A DNA stretch of 64,000 nt, from the NCBI RefSeq assembly GCF_000214175.1, contig NC_015564.1, positions 3,844,001 through 3,908,000 on the forward strand. Direction: 5' to 3'. The stretch is from Hoyosella subflava DQS3-9A1 (GTDB lineage Bacteria > Actinomycetota > Actinomycetes > Mycobacteriales > Mycobacteriaceae). Position 1 is the first letter of the stretch, and every line of letters starts with the position of its first letter. The position numbers and the translations under genes were made by a program. A model generated the notes under the pieces. That model had not been told where the DNA came from. It was given only the letters and a program-made list of their open reading frames with translations, and searched no databases. Of the stretch, positions 39,306 through 49,677 are shown in pieces.

Positions 39306-40648
39306 CCCAGCTCGACCACGCGTCTGCTGACGACCTGCGGATCATCCCGCTGCGGGGCATTCCCGAGATAACGTCCGGTGCCGACCTGGGGCAAATCCTC
39401 GCAGACGCGGCACCGTGGCTCGAAGATGGTGACATCATCGTCGTTACGAGCAAAGCGGTGTCGAAGGCCGAAGGCCGAATCGTCCAGGCCCCATCCGATC
39501 CGGATGAACGAGATGCGCTGCGCCGCAACCTTGTCGAGCAGGAGGCGGTGCGGGTTCTTGCCCGGTTCGGGAGAACGCTCATTACCGAGAACCAGCTTGG
39601 AATCGTCCAAGCTGCATCTGGCGTAGACGGTTCGAACGTCGCGACAAACGAACTAGCACTCCTGCCCGAAGATCCGGATGCAAGTGCGGCAGAAATTCGC
39701 GCGCGTATCAAACAGGTACTCGGCGCAGACGTTGCAGTCATCGTCACAGATACGATGGGCCGCGCGTGGCGCCTCGGACAAACCGACGCCGCAATCGGGG
39801 CATGCGGTCTGCGAGTCCTCCATGCGTATGCTGGTGCGCACGACGACTACGGCAACGATCTGCTCGTTACCAGCGTCGCCGTTGCGGATGAACTCGCTGC
39901 CGCCGCTGACCTCGTCAAAGGAAAGCTCACCGCGACACCGGCCGCAGTCATTCGCGGATTCGCGACCGTCGACGACGGTTCAACTGCACGGGAGCTGATC
40001 CGTAGTGGCGAGGAAGACCTCTTCTGGCTCGGAACCAGCGAAGCTCTCGAACGAGGCCGCCGGGAAGCACTTCTGGTGCGCCGCTCTGTCCGTGAGTTCA
40101 CCGGTGCGCCGGTCGACGCGAACGTTATCCGCGAAGCCTTTGGTGAGGCGCTCACCGCTCCTGCCCCGCACCACACGCGGCCGGTTCGCTTCATCTGGCT
40201 GCGGACGCTAGAGACGCGCCTACGACTTCTCGATGCGATGCGCACGGCGTGGCGTCAGGACCTCGTGAAGGACGGTCTCTCCGAGGAGGCGATCGAGCGG
40301 CGGCTCGCGCGCGGTGAAATCCTCTACCGCGCACCAGAAGTCGTCATCCCCTTCCTCGTTCCCGAAGGCGCCCACGACTATCCTGACGCCGCACGCCGAT
40401 ACGCCGAGACAACCATGTTTACTGTCGCTGTGGGTGCCGCGGTCCAGGGTCTGCTGGTTGCTCTCGCGGTCCGGGGAATCGGGAGTTGCTGGGTAGGATC
40501 AACCATATTCGCGCCTACCGTCGTACGGTCGGAACTCGGCCTGCAGAACGACTGGACACCGCTCGGCGCGATCGCTCTCGGACACCCCAGTTCCCCGCTG
40601 GCCGTGCGGCCGCCGCGCGAAACCGAGGAACTCGTTTGGGAAGTGTGA
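39302..40648 (+). CDS. fbiB: bifunctional F420-0:gamma-glutamyl ligase / dehydro-F420-0 reductase
   Basis: 448 residues, the full two-domain actinobacterial form. N-terminal ligase domain (about 1-245; [35 protein letters not shown]) adds glutamates to F420. C-terminal nitroreductase-fold domain (about 250-448; [22 protein letters not shown]) reduces dehydro-F420-0 with FMN. Overlaps fbiA and, by one base, the Nudix gene downstream. Confidence 0.95.
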   Translation: MTQLDHASADDLRIIPLRGIPEITSGADLGQILADAAPWLEDGDIIVVTSKAVSKAEGRIVQAPSDPDERDALRRNLVEQEAVRVLARFGRTLITENQLGIVQAASGVDGSNVATNELALLPEDPDASAAEIRARIKQVLGADVAVIVTDTMGRAWRLGQTDAAIGACGLRVLHAYAGAHDDYGNDLLVTSVAVADELAAAADLVKGKLTATPAAVIRGFATVDDGSTARELIRSGEEDLFWLGTSEALERGRREALLVRRSVREFTGAPVDANVIREAFGEALTAPAPHHTRPVRFIWLRTLETRLRLLDAMRTAWRQDLVKDGLSEEAIERRLARGEILYRAPEVVIPFLVPEGAHDYPDAARRYAETTMFTVAVGAAVQGLLVALAVRGIGSCWVGSTIFAPTVVRSELGLQNDWTPLGAIALGHPSSPLAVRPPRETEELVWEV

Positions 40649-41202
40649 TGTCCTCGCTCCATGCCTCGGCCCGTGCCGCTCTCCACGATTTCCGCGCACC
40701 CACCAACGAACAAGACTCCGTGCGGCACACGATGCTCGCGTTCCTGGACTCAGCACCGGACGGCTGCCTCCGCAAACACGCGCCCGGACATATCACTGCG
40801 TCAAGCCTGGTGATGACGGAGGATCGGAAGCGCGTACTGCTGACACTCCATCCGAAGGTCGGCCGGTGGATTCAACTCGGCGGACATTGCGAGGAGACCG
40901 ATGCGACCATTCATGCGGCGGCACTGCGCGAGGCGGAGGAAGAATCGGGAATTACTGGGCTGCGGCTTGATCCCCGCGTCCTTGGGCTACATACTCACCC
41001 GATAACGTGCTCCCTCGGCGTCCCCACCCGTCACCTCGATGTTCGTTTTCTGGTGTGGGCGCCGGCCAGCGCGGAAATCACACGCAGTGAAGAGTCCGTG
41101 GACCTAGCCTGGTGGCCGGTCGCGGAGCTGCCACCGAATGCCGAGCACGACACGATCAACCAGCTCATCACCTTCGCCGAAGGACACGAGAGCCTCATTT
41201 AG
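40648..41202 (+). CDS. Nudix hydrolase
   Basis: 184 residues from ATG 40648, which overlaps the fbiB TGA (TGATG). The Nudix box is GGHCEETDATIHAAALREAE then EESGI, a form common in actinobacteria. Hydrolyses a nucleoside diphosphate linked to another moiety; substrate not predictable. Its coupling to fbiB hints at a housekeeping role near F420 or GDP-lactate/phosphoenolpyruvyl metabolism, but that is inference. Not at this place in M. tuberculosis as I recall. Confidence 0.88.
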   Translation: MSSLHASARAALHDFRAPTNEQDSVRHTMLAFLDSAPDGCLRKHAPGHITASSLVMTEDRKRVLLTLHPKVGRWIQLGGHCEETDATIHAAALREAEEESGITGLRLDPRVLGLHTHPITCSLGVPTRHLDVRFLVWAPASAEITRSEESVDLAWWPVAELPPNAEHDTINQLITFAEGHESLI

Positions 41203-41208
41203 CGGCTG

Positions 41209-42354
41209 CTAGACGTCAGTGGAGAACCGCAGCCCGCCGTCGGGAATGATCACGCCGGGCCAGACGCGGGCGCCACCCACCAGTTCGCAGCGAGCACCGA
41301 TCTGGGCTCCGTCCCCAATAACGGCGTCCCGGACCAGCGCTCGTGGGCCCACGTGGACGCCAAACCCAATTATCGACCGTTCGACAACTGCACCCGCGTC
41401 GACCTTAGCTCCGTCGAACACCACGGCACCATCTACGCGCGCACCAGCGCCTATCTCAGCGCCGCGGCCGACCACTGTGCCGCCCATCAGCAGCGCACCC
41501 GGCGCGACACCTGCGCCCTCGTGAACGAGGAACTCCCCACTCTGCCCGTTGAGCGCGGGCGAGGGCGCGATGCCCCGAACCAGGTCAGCCGACCCACGGA
41601 CGAAGTCCTCCGGGGTTCCCATGTCACGCCAGTAAGCCGCGTCGACATGGCCGTAGACCTTCGCCCCATCCGTCAGCAGTTTCGGAAATACTTCCCGTTC
41701 TACGGAGACAGGCCGGTCAGCCGGGATTTGTTCGACCATCTCACGGCTGAATACGTAGCAGCCCGCATTAATCTGGTCAGTAGGCGGATCCTGCGTCTTC
41801 TCGAGGAACGCGGTGACACGGCCCTCCTCGTCCGTGGGGACGCAACCGAACGCACGCGGATCCCCGACTCGCACGAGATGCATCGTCACGTCAGCGTTCT
41901 TCTCGCGGTGCGTCCGCAGCACCGCGAGCGGATCAGTGCCACCGAGCACGTCGCCGTTGAAAACAAGAACGGTATCGCCCCGGAGCTTCGGCAAAACATT
42001 CCGAATGCCTCCGCCGGTACCGAGTGGTTGATCCTCCATCACGTAATCGATCTCGAGACCGAGTGCGGATCCGTCGCCGAAGTACTCCTCGAACACCTCA
42101 GCTTTGAACGACGTCCCAAGTACGACGTGCTTGATGCCGGCGGCTTTGATGCGGGATAGCAGATGCTGAAGGAACGGCAGGCCCGCCGTCGGGAGCATCG
42201 GCTTCGGGGCCGAGAGTGTGAGCGGACGCAGCCGCGTGCCTTTGCCGCCAACGAGGATCACAGCATCGGTACCGTCCGCTAACGACAGGTCCGTTTCCCG
42301 ATTCTCGCTCGCGGCGGTCGAAGCAGCACCAAACCGAAAAATCTGGCCGACCAC
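41209..42354 (-). CDS. manC: mannose-1-phosphate guanylyltransferase (GDP-mannose pyrophosphorylase)
   Basis: 381 residues from GTG 42354; longer frame overlaps wbbL. Nucleotidyltransferase signature ILVGGKGTRLRPLT, then KPMLPTAG, FNGDVLGG (metal Asp), GCVPTDEEGRV and FLEKTQDPPTDQINAG. The C-terminal left-handed beta-helix has hexapeptide repeats (GALLMGGTVVGRGAEIGAGA). Equivalent to Rv3264c, called manB or rmlA2 in older annotation; the symbol here follows function. Confidence 0.92.
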   Translation of the reverse strand: MVGQIFRFGAASTAASENRETDLSLADGTDAVILVGGKGTRLRPLTLSAPKPMLPTAGLPFLQHLLSRIKAAGIKHVVLGTSFKAEVFEEYFGDGSALGLEIDYVMEDQPLGTGGGIRNVLPKLRGDTVLVFNGDVLGGTDPLAVLRTHREKNADVTMHLVRVGDPRAFGCVPTDEEGRVTAFLEKTQDPPTDQINAGCYVFSREMVEQIPADRPVSVEREVFPKLLTDGAKVYGHVDAAYWRDMGTPEDFVRGSADLVRGIAPSPALNGQSGEFLVHEGAGVAPGALLMGGTVVGRGAEIGAGARVDGAVVFDGAKVDAGAVVERSIIGFGVHVGPRALVRDAVIGDGAQIGARCELVGGARVWPGVIIPDGGLRFSTDV

Positions 42355-42356
42355 TC

Positions 42357-43244
42357 TCAACTCACTTCCTTCCGACTGTCTCGTTCGCTCCGCAGCGCGG
42401 CAGCGACGACAACCTTGGACCGCGCCTTCAGCCCGCCACGCAGTGCCGCCCGCAGCGGCGCCTGCCACCAGTGGGGATGCCGATCAGCCTGGAATCGGTA
42501 CGCGCTTTCATGATGGGCTGGCAGCATTATCTCGGGATGCCGGCCAGCCGCGTGCCCTTTTGCGTGGGTTATCTCAGCGCCGGGCACGTAAACGTTGAGC
42601 CAGCCCTCTTTCCCCAACCGGTCGCCAAGGTCCACATCCTCCATGTACATGAAGTAGCGAGAATCGAATCCACCCACTGAGTCAAAGGCGGCACGACGCA
42701 GGAGCAGGCATGATCCAGACAGCCATCCCACCGCACGTTCGGTGATCCGCTCATTTTCCTGCCGGTATTTGCGCGTCCACGGATTGCTGGGCCACACCGA
42801 CCCGAGAACAGCGTGCGCACCGCCAGCGAAGAGGGTGGGGACCTGGCGAGCAGAGGGGTATACCGACCCGTCCGTATTCCGGATCAGAGGTCCCAGCGAA
42901 CCAGCACGCGGCCACCGCCCAGCGGCCGCCAGAAGCACGTCGATCGCTCCCATGCTCCATCTGATATCCGGATTGGCGACAACGATGAACTCCACCGCAG
43001 GGTCGACCTCCGCCACCGCCCGGTTGACTGCAGCTCCATAGCCAATGTTCGCACCGGTTCGCAGCAGCCGCACCGTCGTCGAATACTTCTCGGCGGCAGC
43101 TTCCGGCGCACCATCAGTGGAGCCATTGTCAGCCAGAATGACCTCAGGCCTTTCCCGCGTCGCTACTGCGAGCGTCGAGAGAAAAGCGTCGAGGTGCGGA
43201 CCGGGCGAGTAGGTCACGGTCACTACGGCGAGTCGGGAAGTCAC
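42357..43244 (-). CDS. wbbL: rhamnosyltransferase of the arabinogalactan linker
   Basis: 295 residues from GTG 43244; the frame extends to 43343 but overlaps rmlD. GT2-type glycosyltransferase: VVTVTYSPGPHLDAFL, ILADNGSTDGAPE, MYMEDVDLGDRLGKEGW (metal-binding region). Transfers rhamnose from dTDP-rhamnose to decaprenyl-PP-GlcNAc, making the linker between peptidoglycan and arabinogalactan. Essential in mycobacteria. Lies 2 nt upstream of manC. Confidence 0.93.
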   Translation of the reverse strand: MTSRLAVVTVTYSPGPHLDAFLSTLAVATRERPEVILADNGSTDGAPEAAAEKYSTTVRLLRTGANIGYGAAVNRAVAEVDPAVEFIVVANPDIRWSMGAIDVLLAAAGRWPRAGSLGPLIRNTDGSVYPSARQVPTLFAGGAHAVLGSVWPSNPWTRKYRQENERITERAVGWLSGSCLLLRRAAFDSVGGFDSRYFMYMEDVDLGDRLGKEGWLNVYVPGAEITHAKGHAAGRHPEIMLPAHHESAYRFQADRHPHWWQAPLRAALRGGLKARSKVVVAAALRSERDSRKEVS

Positions 43245-43296
43245 GCGGTCACTGTAGCGGGCATCGGCCAGGATCGCCGTAATCCATGCAACTCTG

Positions 43297-44160
43297 TCAC
43301 GCCTGAGGACTGTGATCTGCGAGTGCGGCGTGCAGCGCGTCACGCCACGGCCGCAGGGGTTCGAGTCCCGCCGCCCGCCAGGCCCGGTCCGACAGAACCG
43401 AATACCGAGGACGCGGCGCAGGCCGCGGGAACTCCTCGGTGGTGCACGGCCGAATCCGGTCCGGATCCGCTCCTATCTCTTCGAACACAGCTCGCGCGAG
43501 CTGATACCAGGTGGCTGTGCCGGAGTTCGCCGCATGCAGCGTCGTCACTGTTCTGCTCTGGGCCGTGCTGGCAAGCCGGAGCAGACCATCCGCGAGGTCA
43601 GCAGCATAGGTCGGTGAGCCAACCTGATCGTCGACCACATCGATGAATTGGCGTTCTGACTCGAGCCGGTGCATGGTCGCGACAAAGTCACTCCCTGTGC
43701 CCGTGAAAACCCAGGCAGTGCGAACGATCTGAGCTGACGGCGCGACCGCGCGCACCGCGCCTTCACCATCCAGCTTGGTGCGTCCGTACACAGTTTTGGG
43801 GTTTTTTGGCGCATCGATCTCGTACGGCTCCGACGCGTCTCCGCCAAACACGTAATCGGTCGACACGTGGATGAGATGCGCCTCTGTCGTGTGACACGCA
43901 GTCGCGATATTCCTAGCTCCGCGGCCGTTGACATCGGCTGCGCGCTGGAAATCCAGCTCTGCCTTATCGACCGCGGTGTAAGCGGCGCAGTTGATCACTA
44001 CGTTCGGCCGCACCTCGGTGAGCGCGCTGTGGACCGACGATTCAACGGTGATGTCGAGTTCGGTCGACGACATCCCGACGACTTCCAAGCCGGTCGCCGC
44101 ACCGCGTCGCACGATTTGCTGCCCTACCTGGCCACGGGCTCCGGTCACAAGGATTCGCAC
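43297..44160 (-). CDS. rmlD: dTDP-4-dehydrorhamnose reductase
   Basis: 287 residues from GTG 44160 (GGAG 8 nt before). SDR fold: NADPH loop TGARGQVGQQI, NVVINCAAYTAVDKAE, STDYVFGG, catalytic YGRTKLDGE (Tyr and Lys). Last step of dTDP-rhamnose synthesis, supplying WbbL directly downstream. Divergent from the LCP gene. Confidence 0.95.
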   Translation of the reverse strand: MRILVTGARGQVGQQIVRRGAATGLEVVGMSSTELDITVESSVHSALTEVRPNVVINCAAYTAVDKAELDFQRAADVNGRGARNIATACHTTEAHLIHVSTDYVFGGDASEPYEIDAPKNPKTVYGRTKLDGEGAVRAVAPSAQIVRTAWVFTGTGSDFVATMHRLESERQFIDVVDDQVGSPTYAADLADGLLRLASTAQSRTVTTLHAANSGTATWYQLARAVFEEIGADPDRIRPCTTEEFPRPAPRPRYSVLSDRAWRAAGLEPLRPWRDALHAALADHSPQA

Positions 44161-44333
44161 GCGAGTGGCTCCCTCCACAGATCGTTGTCAGTGTTACACG
44201 TCACGCACCGCCCCGGAGCGCCGCCACCCAAACAGGGGGTGTCCTCGATAGTGTGTGAACCCAAGTTCCGCATCGTTTAACCAGCGCAACTAACGCTCTC
44301 ACTTGGCCTGCACCAGCTGAAAGGACTCTCGCT

Positions 44334-45974
44334 GTGCCGGAACGGGATCCGTCACCAAACCGGGGAAACCCTCCTCGCGATGGCACTTACGGACGTGACG
44401 GCAGATTAGGGTCACGCGAGCGCTCTCGTGACCCGAAGGGCACACGATCGCCGAAGTCCAGGGCTCCCGGAAGCGGAGGGCCGCAGCCACCATTTGTGCG
44501 CCATCTGCAGATCACAGTGGCGCTGCTCTCGGTGTCGGTTCTTCTCATCACGGGCTTCGCGTGGAAGCAGTTCGACTCGTTCTCATCCCGGCTCGCGACT
44601 GCTGCCGGCCTCAGCCTGGGGAATGGTGAGGACGGGGCGATCGACATTCTTCTAGTGGGTATTGACAGCCGAACCGACGCGCACGGCGATGAGTTGTCGG
44701 ACGAGGAACTAGAGCAGCTCCGGGCCGGGGACGTAGACGGGACAAACACCGACACGATCATCCTGATAAGGATCCCGGAAGATGGTGGTTCAGCAGCAGC
44801 CTTCTCGATCCCCCGCGACTCGTATGTCGAAATCCCCGACGACGTGCCCGGCAAGGACTGGCCATCAAACCGGAAAGTCAAGATCAATAGCGTGTTCGGC
44901 TCAACCCGCCACCAGGAACTCGTGCGCCTGGTTGAGCGGGAAGGCATGAGCCACGAGGAAGCGGAGCCACGTGCGACCGCCGCGGGCCGCGAGGCTCTGG
45001 TCAGCACCGTCGCAGAACTGACTGATATCACCGTCGACCATTACGCCGAGATCGGGCTGCTGGGCTTCATCCTCCTCACCGATGCTGTAGGCGGTGTCGA
45101 GGTGTGCCTTAACAACGCCGTCAACGAGCCGAAGTCCGGCGCAAACTTCCCGGCAGGGCGGCAAACCCTCGATGGGGCGGACGCGCTGAGTTTCGTCCGC
45201 CAGCGCGAAGGTCTTCCGGGCATGGATATTGGCCGTATTCACCGCCAACAGGTATTCATGGCGTCGCTCGCACAGCGTGTGCTCAGCACGCAGGTACTCA
45301 CGAATCCCACTGCACTCAACCGCCTATCTCAGGCAATTCAGCGATCCGTGGTTCTCGATTCCGAGTGGGACATCCTTGGCTTTGCGAAACAGTTCCAGGG
45401 TCTCGCGGTCGGCGATGTTCAATTCGAGACCATCCCGGTAGTGAGCATGAATTCCTGGAGCACAGATGGCATGCAGAGTGTGGTCGAAATCGATCCTGAC
45501 CAGGTCCGCGAGCGCATCGCTGAGGTTCTCGCAACGGAGCCTGAACCGGAGGAAGAAGCGGTCCCTGACTTCGGATTCGACGCGTCCGAAGTCACCGTCA
45601 GCGTCGCGAACGCGAGCTTCATCGAAGGTCTCGCAACGCGCGTGTCCGACGAGCTCAATAGAGTCGGGTTCAGCGAGGGTGAGGTGGGCAATTGGCTCGG
45701 GCGTCCCACCCCGCAGAGCAAAGTGATTACGGCGGATGCCTCAAGCGAGGCCGCGCAGGCGATCGCTGAACACCTTGGCGGTCTCGCGATCGAGCAGGAT
45801 ACGAGCCTCGAAAAGAACCAGATCCAAGTGGTTCTGACCACACGCTACGATGGCCCCGGCGCGGAACCTCCTCCGGATTCCGTAGAGGCAGCAGAGCAGT
45901 TCGTCGCGGGGGAAGGGGACGCTCCGCCCCCGCCAATGACTGCCGATAACCCTGGACCTCCGTGCATCGACTAG
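44334..45974 (+). CDS. LytR-CpsA-Psr family cell-wall ligase (Rv3267/Lcp1-like)
   Basis: 546 residues. Proline/arginine-rich cytosolic N-terminus (~55 residues), one membrane anchor (ITVALLSVSVLLITGFAW), then the LCP catalytic domain (IDILLVGIDSRTDAHGDE, NTDTIILIRIP, SIPRDSYVEIP, ALSFVRQREGLPGMDIGR) and a C-terminal LytR_C domain (VTVSVANASFIEGLA). In M. tuberculosis Lcp1 attaches arabinogalactan to peptidoglycan; the adjacent wbbL/rmlD make the linker. GTG 44334 with AAGGA. Confidence 0.93.
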   Translation: MPERDPSPNRGNPPRDGTYGRDGRLGSRERSRDPKGTRSPKSRAPGSGGPQPPFVRHLQITVALLSVSVLLITGFAWKQFDSFSSRLATAAGLSLGNGEDGAIDILLVGIDSRTDAHGDELSDEELEQLRAGDVDGTNTDTIILIRIPEDGGSAAAFSIPRDSYVEIPDDVPGKDWPSNRKVKINSVFGSTRHQELVRLVEREGMSHEEAEPRATAAGREALVSTVAELTDITVDHYAEIGLLGFILLTDAVGGVEVCLNNAVNEPKSGANFPAGRQTLDGADALSFVRQREGLPGMDIGRIHRQQVFMASLAQRVLSTQVLTNPTALNRLSQAIQRSVVLDSEWDILGFAKQFQGLAVGDVQFETIPVVSMNSWSTDGMQSVVEIDPDQVRERIAEVLATEPEPEEEAVPDFGFDASEVTVSVANASFIEGLATRVSDELNRVGFSEGEVGNWLGRPTPQSKVITADASSEAAQAIAEHLGGLAIEQDTSLEKNQIQVVLTTRYDGPGAEPPPDSVEAAEQFVAGEGDAPPPPMTADNPGPPCID

Positions 45975-45989
45975 GTGTAGGAATGAGGA

Positions 45990-46706
45990 ATGACTCTCAC
46001 CGACGATTTACTCGGCCCGATCCTCACCGCAGATCCTGCTGCTCCCCGTATCACCTTCTATGACGATGCGACCGGTGAACGCATCGAGTTGTCGGGCGTG
46101 ACTCTCGCGAACTGGGCCGCGAAAACCGCCAACTTCCTTCGCGACGAGTTCATGCTTTCCACAGGTGACAAGGTCGCGGTGCTTCTTCCAGCGCACTGGC
46201 AAACAGCGGCTGTACTCCTGGGTTCCTGGTGGGCTGGCTGTGAAGTTGTGCTTGCCCCGGACGCGGATGCCGACCTCACTTTCGCTACGAGCGACACGAT
46301 TAACACTGCTGGCACTGACGGGGAACTTGTCGTCCTTTCCCTCGACCCATTCGGTCGCCCCGTTCCCGACCTGCCTCCGGGGGCCACCGACTACGCCTCG
46401 TCAGTCCGCGTGCATGGCGACCAGTACCGGTCCTACGAAACCCCCAGTGGCCCCGTACTCGCTGGCCTCACCGCTCAGGAGGTCCTCTCGCGCGCCCAGG
46501 CAGGTGCGGCGGGACGGGGCTGGGTAGCGACGGACCGCATCCTGTCGACACTCGACTGGGGCAACGCAGAAGACATGATCACCGGCTTCGTCTCAATCCT
46601 GGCTGCGCCTGCTTCACTCGTCCAGGTGGCAAACCTGGATCCGCGTGCCCTCGAGCGCAGGATAACGACCGAGAAGGTGACCCATACGCTGGATAACCAG
46701 GCCTAG
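45990..46706 (+). CDS. TIGR03089-family protein (Rv3268-like)
   Basis: 238 residues, all cytosolic. Begins MTLTDDLLGPILTADP and has ITFYDDATGERIELSGVTLANWAAKTANFL, which resembles the N-terminal part of AMP-forming acyl-CoA ligases, but no complete adenylate motif is present. Known as a conserved actinobacterial family after the Lcp1 gene. Function unknown. Follows by 15 nt, so likely co-transcribed with the LCP gene. Confidence 0.85.
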   Translation: MTLTDDLLGPILTADPAAPRITFYDDATGERIELSGVTLANWAAKTANFLRDEFMLSTGDKVAVLLPAHWQTAAVLLGSWWAGCEVVLAPDADADLTFATSDTINTAGTDGELVVLSLDPFGRPVPDLPPGATDYASSVRVHGDQYRSYETPSGPVLAGLTAQEVLSRAQAGAAGRGWVATDRILSTLDWGNAEDMITGFVSILAAPASLVQVANLDPRALERRITTEKVTHTLDNQA

Positions 46707-46709
46707 CGT

Positions 46710-47093
46710 CTAGCCCACATAACCACCGTCTTCGAGGCCCGCCTCGATCTCGAACCGGTTTTTCCCTCGCGGATTGCGCAACTCCTCGATCCAGTATCGG
46801 ACCGGAAAGGTGAACCCGTACCGCGCCCACTGATCCGCATGCACCGATTCATGGCGGATCAGGCGCGCTGAGGGATCTTTACCCGTAAGGAACACTCCGC
46901 CGACCGTCGTTCCTGCCCTAGCGAAACCCCCGCGCATGCCGGAGGCGATGAACAACCGGGTGCGGCCCTCGAACCGCGGCTTCGCGCCGAGCATCCGCGC
47001 GTAGAGCAACGCGAGCGCCGTCACCACGGTTGACTGCCAGCTGCTTCGCGCGGCTGCGCGCAGCGCGGAGAAAAGTGGCCGCTCGTCACTCAC
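46710..47093 (-). CDS. small protein with HExxH motif, putative metalloprotease-like
   Basis: 127 residues from GTG 47093. Contains LIRHESVHADQW, an HExxH zinc-binding pattern, and 30 residues later NRFEIEAGLEDGGY, whose glutamate could be a third ligand as in gluzincins. An N-terminal helix STVVTALALLYARML is moderately hydrophobic. No family name comes to mind. Same strand as and 10 nt after the pseudouridine synthase stop. Confidence 0.72.
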   Translation of the reverse strand: MSDERPLFSALRAAARSSWQSTVVTALALLYARMLGAKPRFEGRTRLFIASGMRGGFARAGTTVGGVFLTGKDPSARLIRHESVHADQWARYGFTFPVRYWIEELRNPRGKNRFEIEAGLEDGGYVG

Positions 47094-47103
47094 GAAAGTG
47101 AGC

Positions 47104-48006
47104 CTAACTGGCCGGGATAGATAGGTGTTGCTGGCTGGTGAAATGCCTAGGCTCGTTGGTGAGCGGGTCGGTGAATTCGATCTCGCGGGCGAGCAGCCGC
47201 AACGGCCGGGAGAAGTCCTCTCGGGTAACTGGCTTGTACTCCGGATAATAGTTGTCACCCGAGATCGGGATGCCCAGCGACGCCATATGTAGCCGCAACT
47301 GGTGTGTCTTACCCGTTATCGGACGCAGTCGGTATCGCGCGTACTCCCCTACGATCTCGGCGAGTTCCACCACGGTTTCACTATTTGGCTCGCCGGGCAA
47401 TTCCTCGGCCACCATCACACCTGACTGCTTCACGATCCGGCTGTACACCGTCGCGGGGAGGCTGACCGTCTCGTCATACCGGGCCACTGCCTCATAGGTT
47501 TTGACGACTTCCCGGCGCGCGAAAAGGTCTTGGTAAGGCTGCCGGAAGCGCGGGTCCGCCACAAGTATGAGCACCCCTGCGGTCATCCGGTCGAGCCGGT
47601 GCGCCGGAGTCAGATCCATGATTCCCGTTTGTCGGCGTGCCCGAACCAGCGCCGTCTCGGTCACGTGCTGTCCACGGGGAATTGTCGCCAGAAAGTGCGG
47701 CTTGTCGACTACGACGATCCGCTCGTCCTGGTGAAGCACTGTCAGGCTGAAGGGGACGGGACGTTCCGGAATCGGTTCCCGGTAGTAATAGATCAGGCGT
47801 CCCGGTTGATAGGCGGTGTCCGGTGTGATCGTGCGTCCGTTCTGATCTACGACAAGTCCAAGATGTGATTGTGCAGTCCAGAATTCATCGGAGCCCGGGA
47901 AGCGTTCGACCAGGTAGCCGAACATCGTCACTGCTGGTGATCCAGGCGCGACACGAACGCGTGCGGGACCCAAACCGTTTCGGACTGGCAGCGGAAGCTT
48001 AGGCAT
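47104..48006 (-). CDS. RluA-family pseudouridine synthase
   Basis: 300 residues from ATG 48006. Catalytic [13 protein letters not shown] with the conserved Asp, [11 protein letters not shown], and [19 protein letters not shown] near the C-terminus. Isomerises uridine in rRNA or tRNA; no S4 domain is evident. Overlaps the trhO stop by 8 nt, so coupled to it. Confidence 0.9.
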   Translation of the reverse strand: MPKLPLPVRNGLGPARVRVAPGSPAVTMFGYLVERFPGSDEFWTAQSHLGLVVDQNGRTITPDTAYQPGRLIYYYREPIPERPVPFSLTVLHQDERIVVVDKPHFLATIPRGQHVTETALVRARRQTGIMDLTPAHRLDRMTAGVLILVADPRFRQPYQDLFARREVVKTYEAVARYDETVSLPATVYSRIVKQSGVMVAEELPGEPNSETVVELAEIVGEYARYRLRPITGKTHQLRLHMASLGIPISGDNYYPEYKPVTREDFSRPLRLLAREIEFTDPLTNEPRHFTSQQHLSIPAS

Positions 48007-48868
48007 GACCAGCCGGAGTCCCGGCTGGTGAGCAGCGTTCGCACACCAGCTTGAGATCGCGACCCTCCGGGTCGGGGAAGTTCTCGAAACGTGAGGTGGG
48101 TGACGAGCACAGCGTGCATTGGCCAAGTGTTTTCGCCTGTGGCGAGAACGTCGTCGTCATCCGCCCGTCGAACACGTAGAGTGCGCCCTCCCACAGGCCA
48201 GCATCACGGTACTGCTCGCCATACCGAACGATTCCACCGTCTAGCTGGTAGACCTCGCTGAAACCACGGTTGCGCATGAGCGCCGAAAGTACCTCGCAGC
48301 GAACACCGCCCGTGCAGTACGTCACGACTGGCTTGTCTTTCAGGTGGTCATAGCGCCCGCTGTCGATCTCTGCCACGAAGTCGCGCGTAGACTCCGCACG
48401 GGTCACCACCGCATCGCGAAATCGGCCAACTTCCGCTTCCATCGCGTTCCTGCCATCGAAGAAGACCACCTCGTCCCCGCGCTGTGCGACAAGGTCGTGC
48501 ACCCCTTGCGGACTCAAGCGAGTGCCGCCCCCGACCACACCGCTGGTATCCACTTTGATCTCTCCGGGAACACCAAATGTCACGATCTCTTGCCGTACTT
48601 TCACAGTGAGCCGAGGGAAGTCCTTACCGGAGCCATCTGACCATTTGACATCCGCATCGCGAAACGGCGCGTAGCCGCGCGTCGCCCTCACATAGCGCTT
48701 GACCTGCGCTAGTTCACCGCCAACCGTGACGTTGATGCCGTGCGGGGAGATGATGATACGTCCCTTTAGATCGTTCGCCTCACACAGCGTGTGCTGCCAC
48801 AGCCGGAGCGCTTCCGGATCTGGCAGCGGCGCGAACACATAGAAGAGCACGATTTTTGGGATCGACAC
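47999..48868 (-). CDS. trhO: tRNA uridine(34) 5-hydroxylase TrhO (rhodanese-type)
   Basis: 289 residues. N-terminal ferredoxin-like part ([17 protein letters not shown]), rhodanese domain with active cysteine in TYCTGGVRC, and C-terminal cysteines (CTLCSS ... LVCERC) that look like a metal site. TrhO makes 5-hydroxyuridine in the wobble position of tRNAs. GTG 48868. Confidence 0.9.
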   Translation of the reverse strand: MSIPKIVLFYVFAPLPDPEALRLWQHTLCEANDLKGRIIISPHGINVTVGGELAQVKRYVRATRGYAPFRDADVKWSDGSGKDFPRLTVKVRQEIVTFGVPGEIKVDTSGVVGGGTRLSPQGVHDLVAQRGDEVVFFDGRNAMEAEVGRFRDAVVTRAESTRDFVAEIDSGRYDHLKDKPVVTYCTGGVRCEVLSALMRNRGFSEVYQLDGGIVRYGEQYRDAGLWEGALYVFDGRMTTTFSPQAKTLGQCTLCSSPTSRFENFPDPEGRDLKLVCERCSPAGTPAGHA

Positions 48869-48962
48869 GACAACATTCCTTGAGGGCGGGGTGACACGAA
48901 CGCATCGCCTATTGTGCCGGGTTCAGGCCCAAGGCGGAAAATCCTGGCACCCGTAGGTGAGG

Positions 48963-49664
48963 TCAGACTCCGCGCAGCAGGTCTTCCGGCCGCACAAGGC
49001 CAATCTGGAAAGCGAGGATCACGGCCTGCACGCGATCACGGGACTGCGTCTTCGCAAGCACGCGACCCACGTGCGTTTTCACTGTGGCTTCAGACACGAA
49101 GAACGTCTCGGCGATCTCACTGTTGGAAAGGCCCCGGCCCATTGCCGTCAGAATTTCGACCTCCCGAGGCGTGAGCTCCGCAGGGAGGGAGGGCCGCTTT
49201 TTACCCGGATCTGATCCGTCACGAAGCAGCGGCCCAACGTGACGCAGCAGCTTCTGCGTGGCCTTCGGCGCCATCACAGCGTCGCCACGGTGCACGGTCC
49301 GGATCGCGGCGAGGAGCTGCTCAGGATCTGCGTCCTTCAGAAGAAAACCACTCGCTCCGGCACTGATCGCGTTCATGACATAGTCGTCGTTGTCGAAGGT
49401 CGTCAGCACGACGACCTTGGGCGTGTCCCCCATGTCCGTCAGGCGCCGAGTGGCGTCTATCCCATTGAGCCGCGGCATCTGAACATCCATCAGAACGATG
49501 TCACAGCCAACCCTGGCTATTTCCCGCACACCCTGGTCACCATCTGAGGCTTCGATGACCACGCTCATGTCAGGCTGTGAATCGATGACCATCCGGAAGC
49601 CCGCACGGACCAGCTGCTGGTCGTCAATGAGAGCAACGCGAATCTGGTCCCCGGGCACGGCCAT
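48963..49664 (-). CDS. NarL/LuxR-type response regulator
   Basis: 233 residues from ATG 49664. Receiver domain (VALIDDQQLVRAGF, phosphoacceptor in VLMDVQMPRLNGID, Lys in FLLKDADP) and a LuxR helix-turn-helix (LTPREVEILTAMGRGLSNSEIAE ... VKTHVGRVLAK, shortened here). Partner of the kinase 13 nt upstream. This pair is not in the corresponding M. tuberculosis interval as I recall. Target unknown. Confidence 0.93.
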   Translation of the reverse strand: MAVPGDQIRVALIDDQQLVRAGFRMVIDSQPDMSVVIEASDGDQGVREIARVGCDIVLMDVQMPRLNGIDATRRLTDMGDTPKVVVLTTFDNDDYVMNAISAGASGFLLKDADPEQLLAAIRTVHRGDAVMAPKATQKLLRHVGPLLRDGSDPGKKRPSLPAELTPREVEILTAMGRGLSNSEIAETFFVSEATVKTHVGRVLAKTQSRDRVQAVILAFQIGLVRPEDLLRGV

Positions 49665-49677
49665 AACGTAACAGAAT

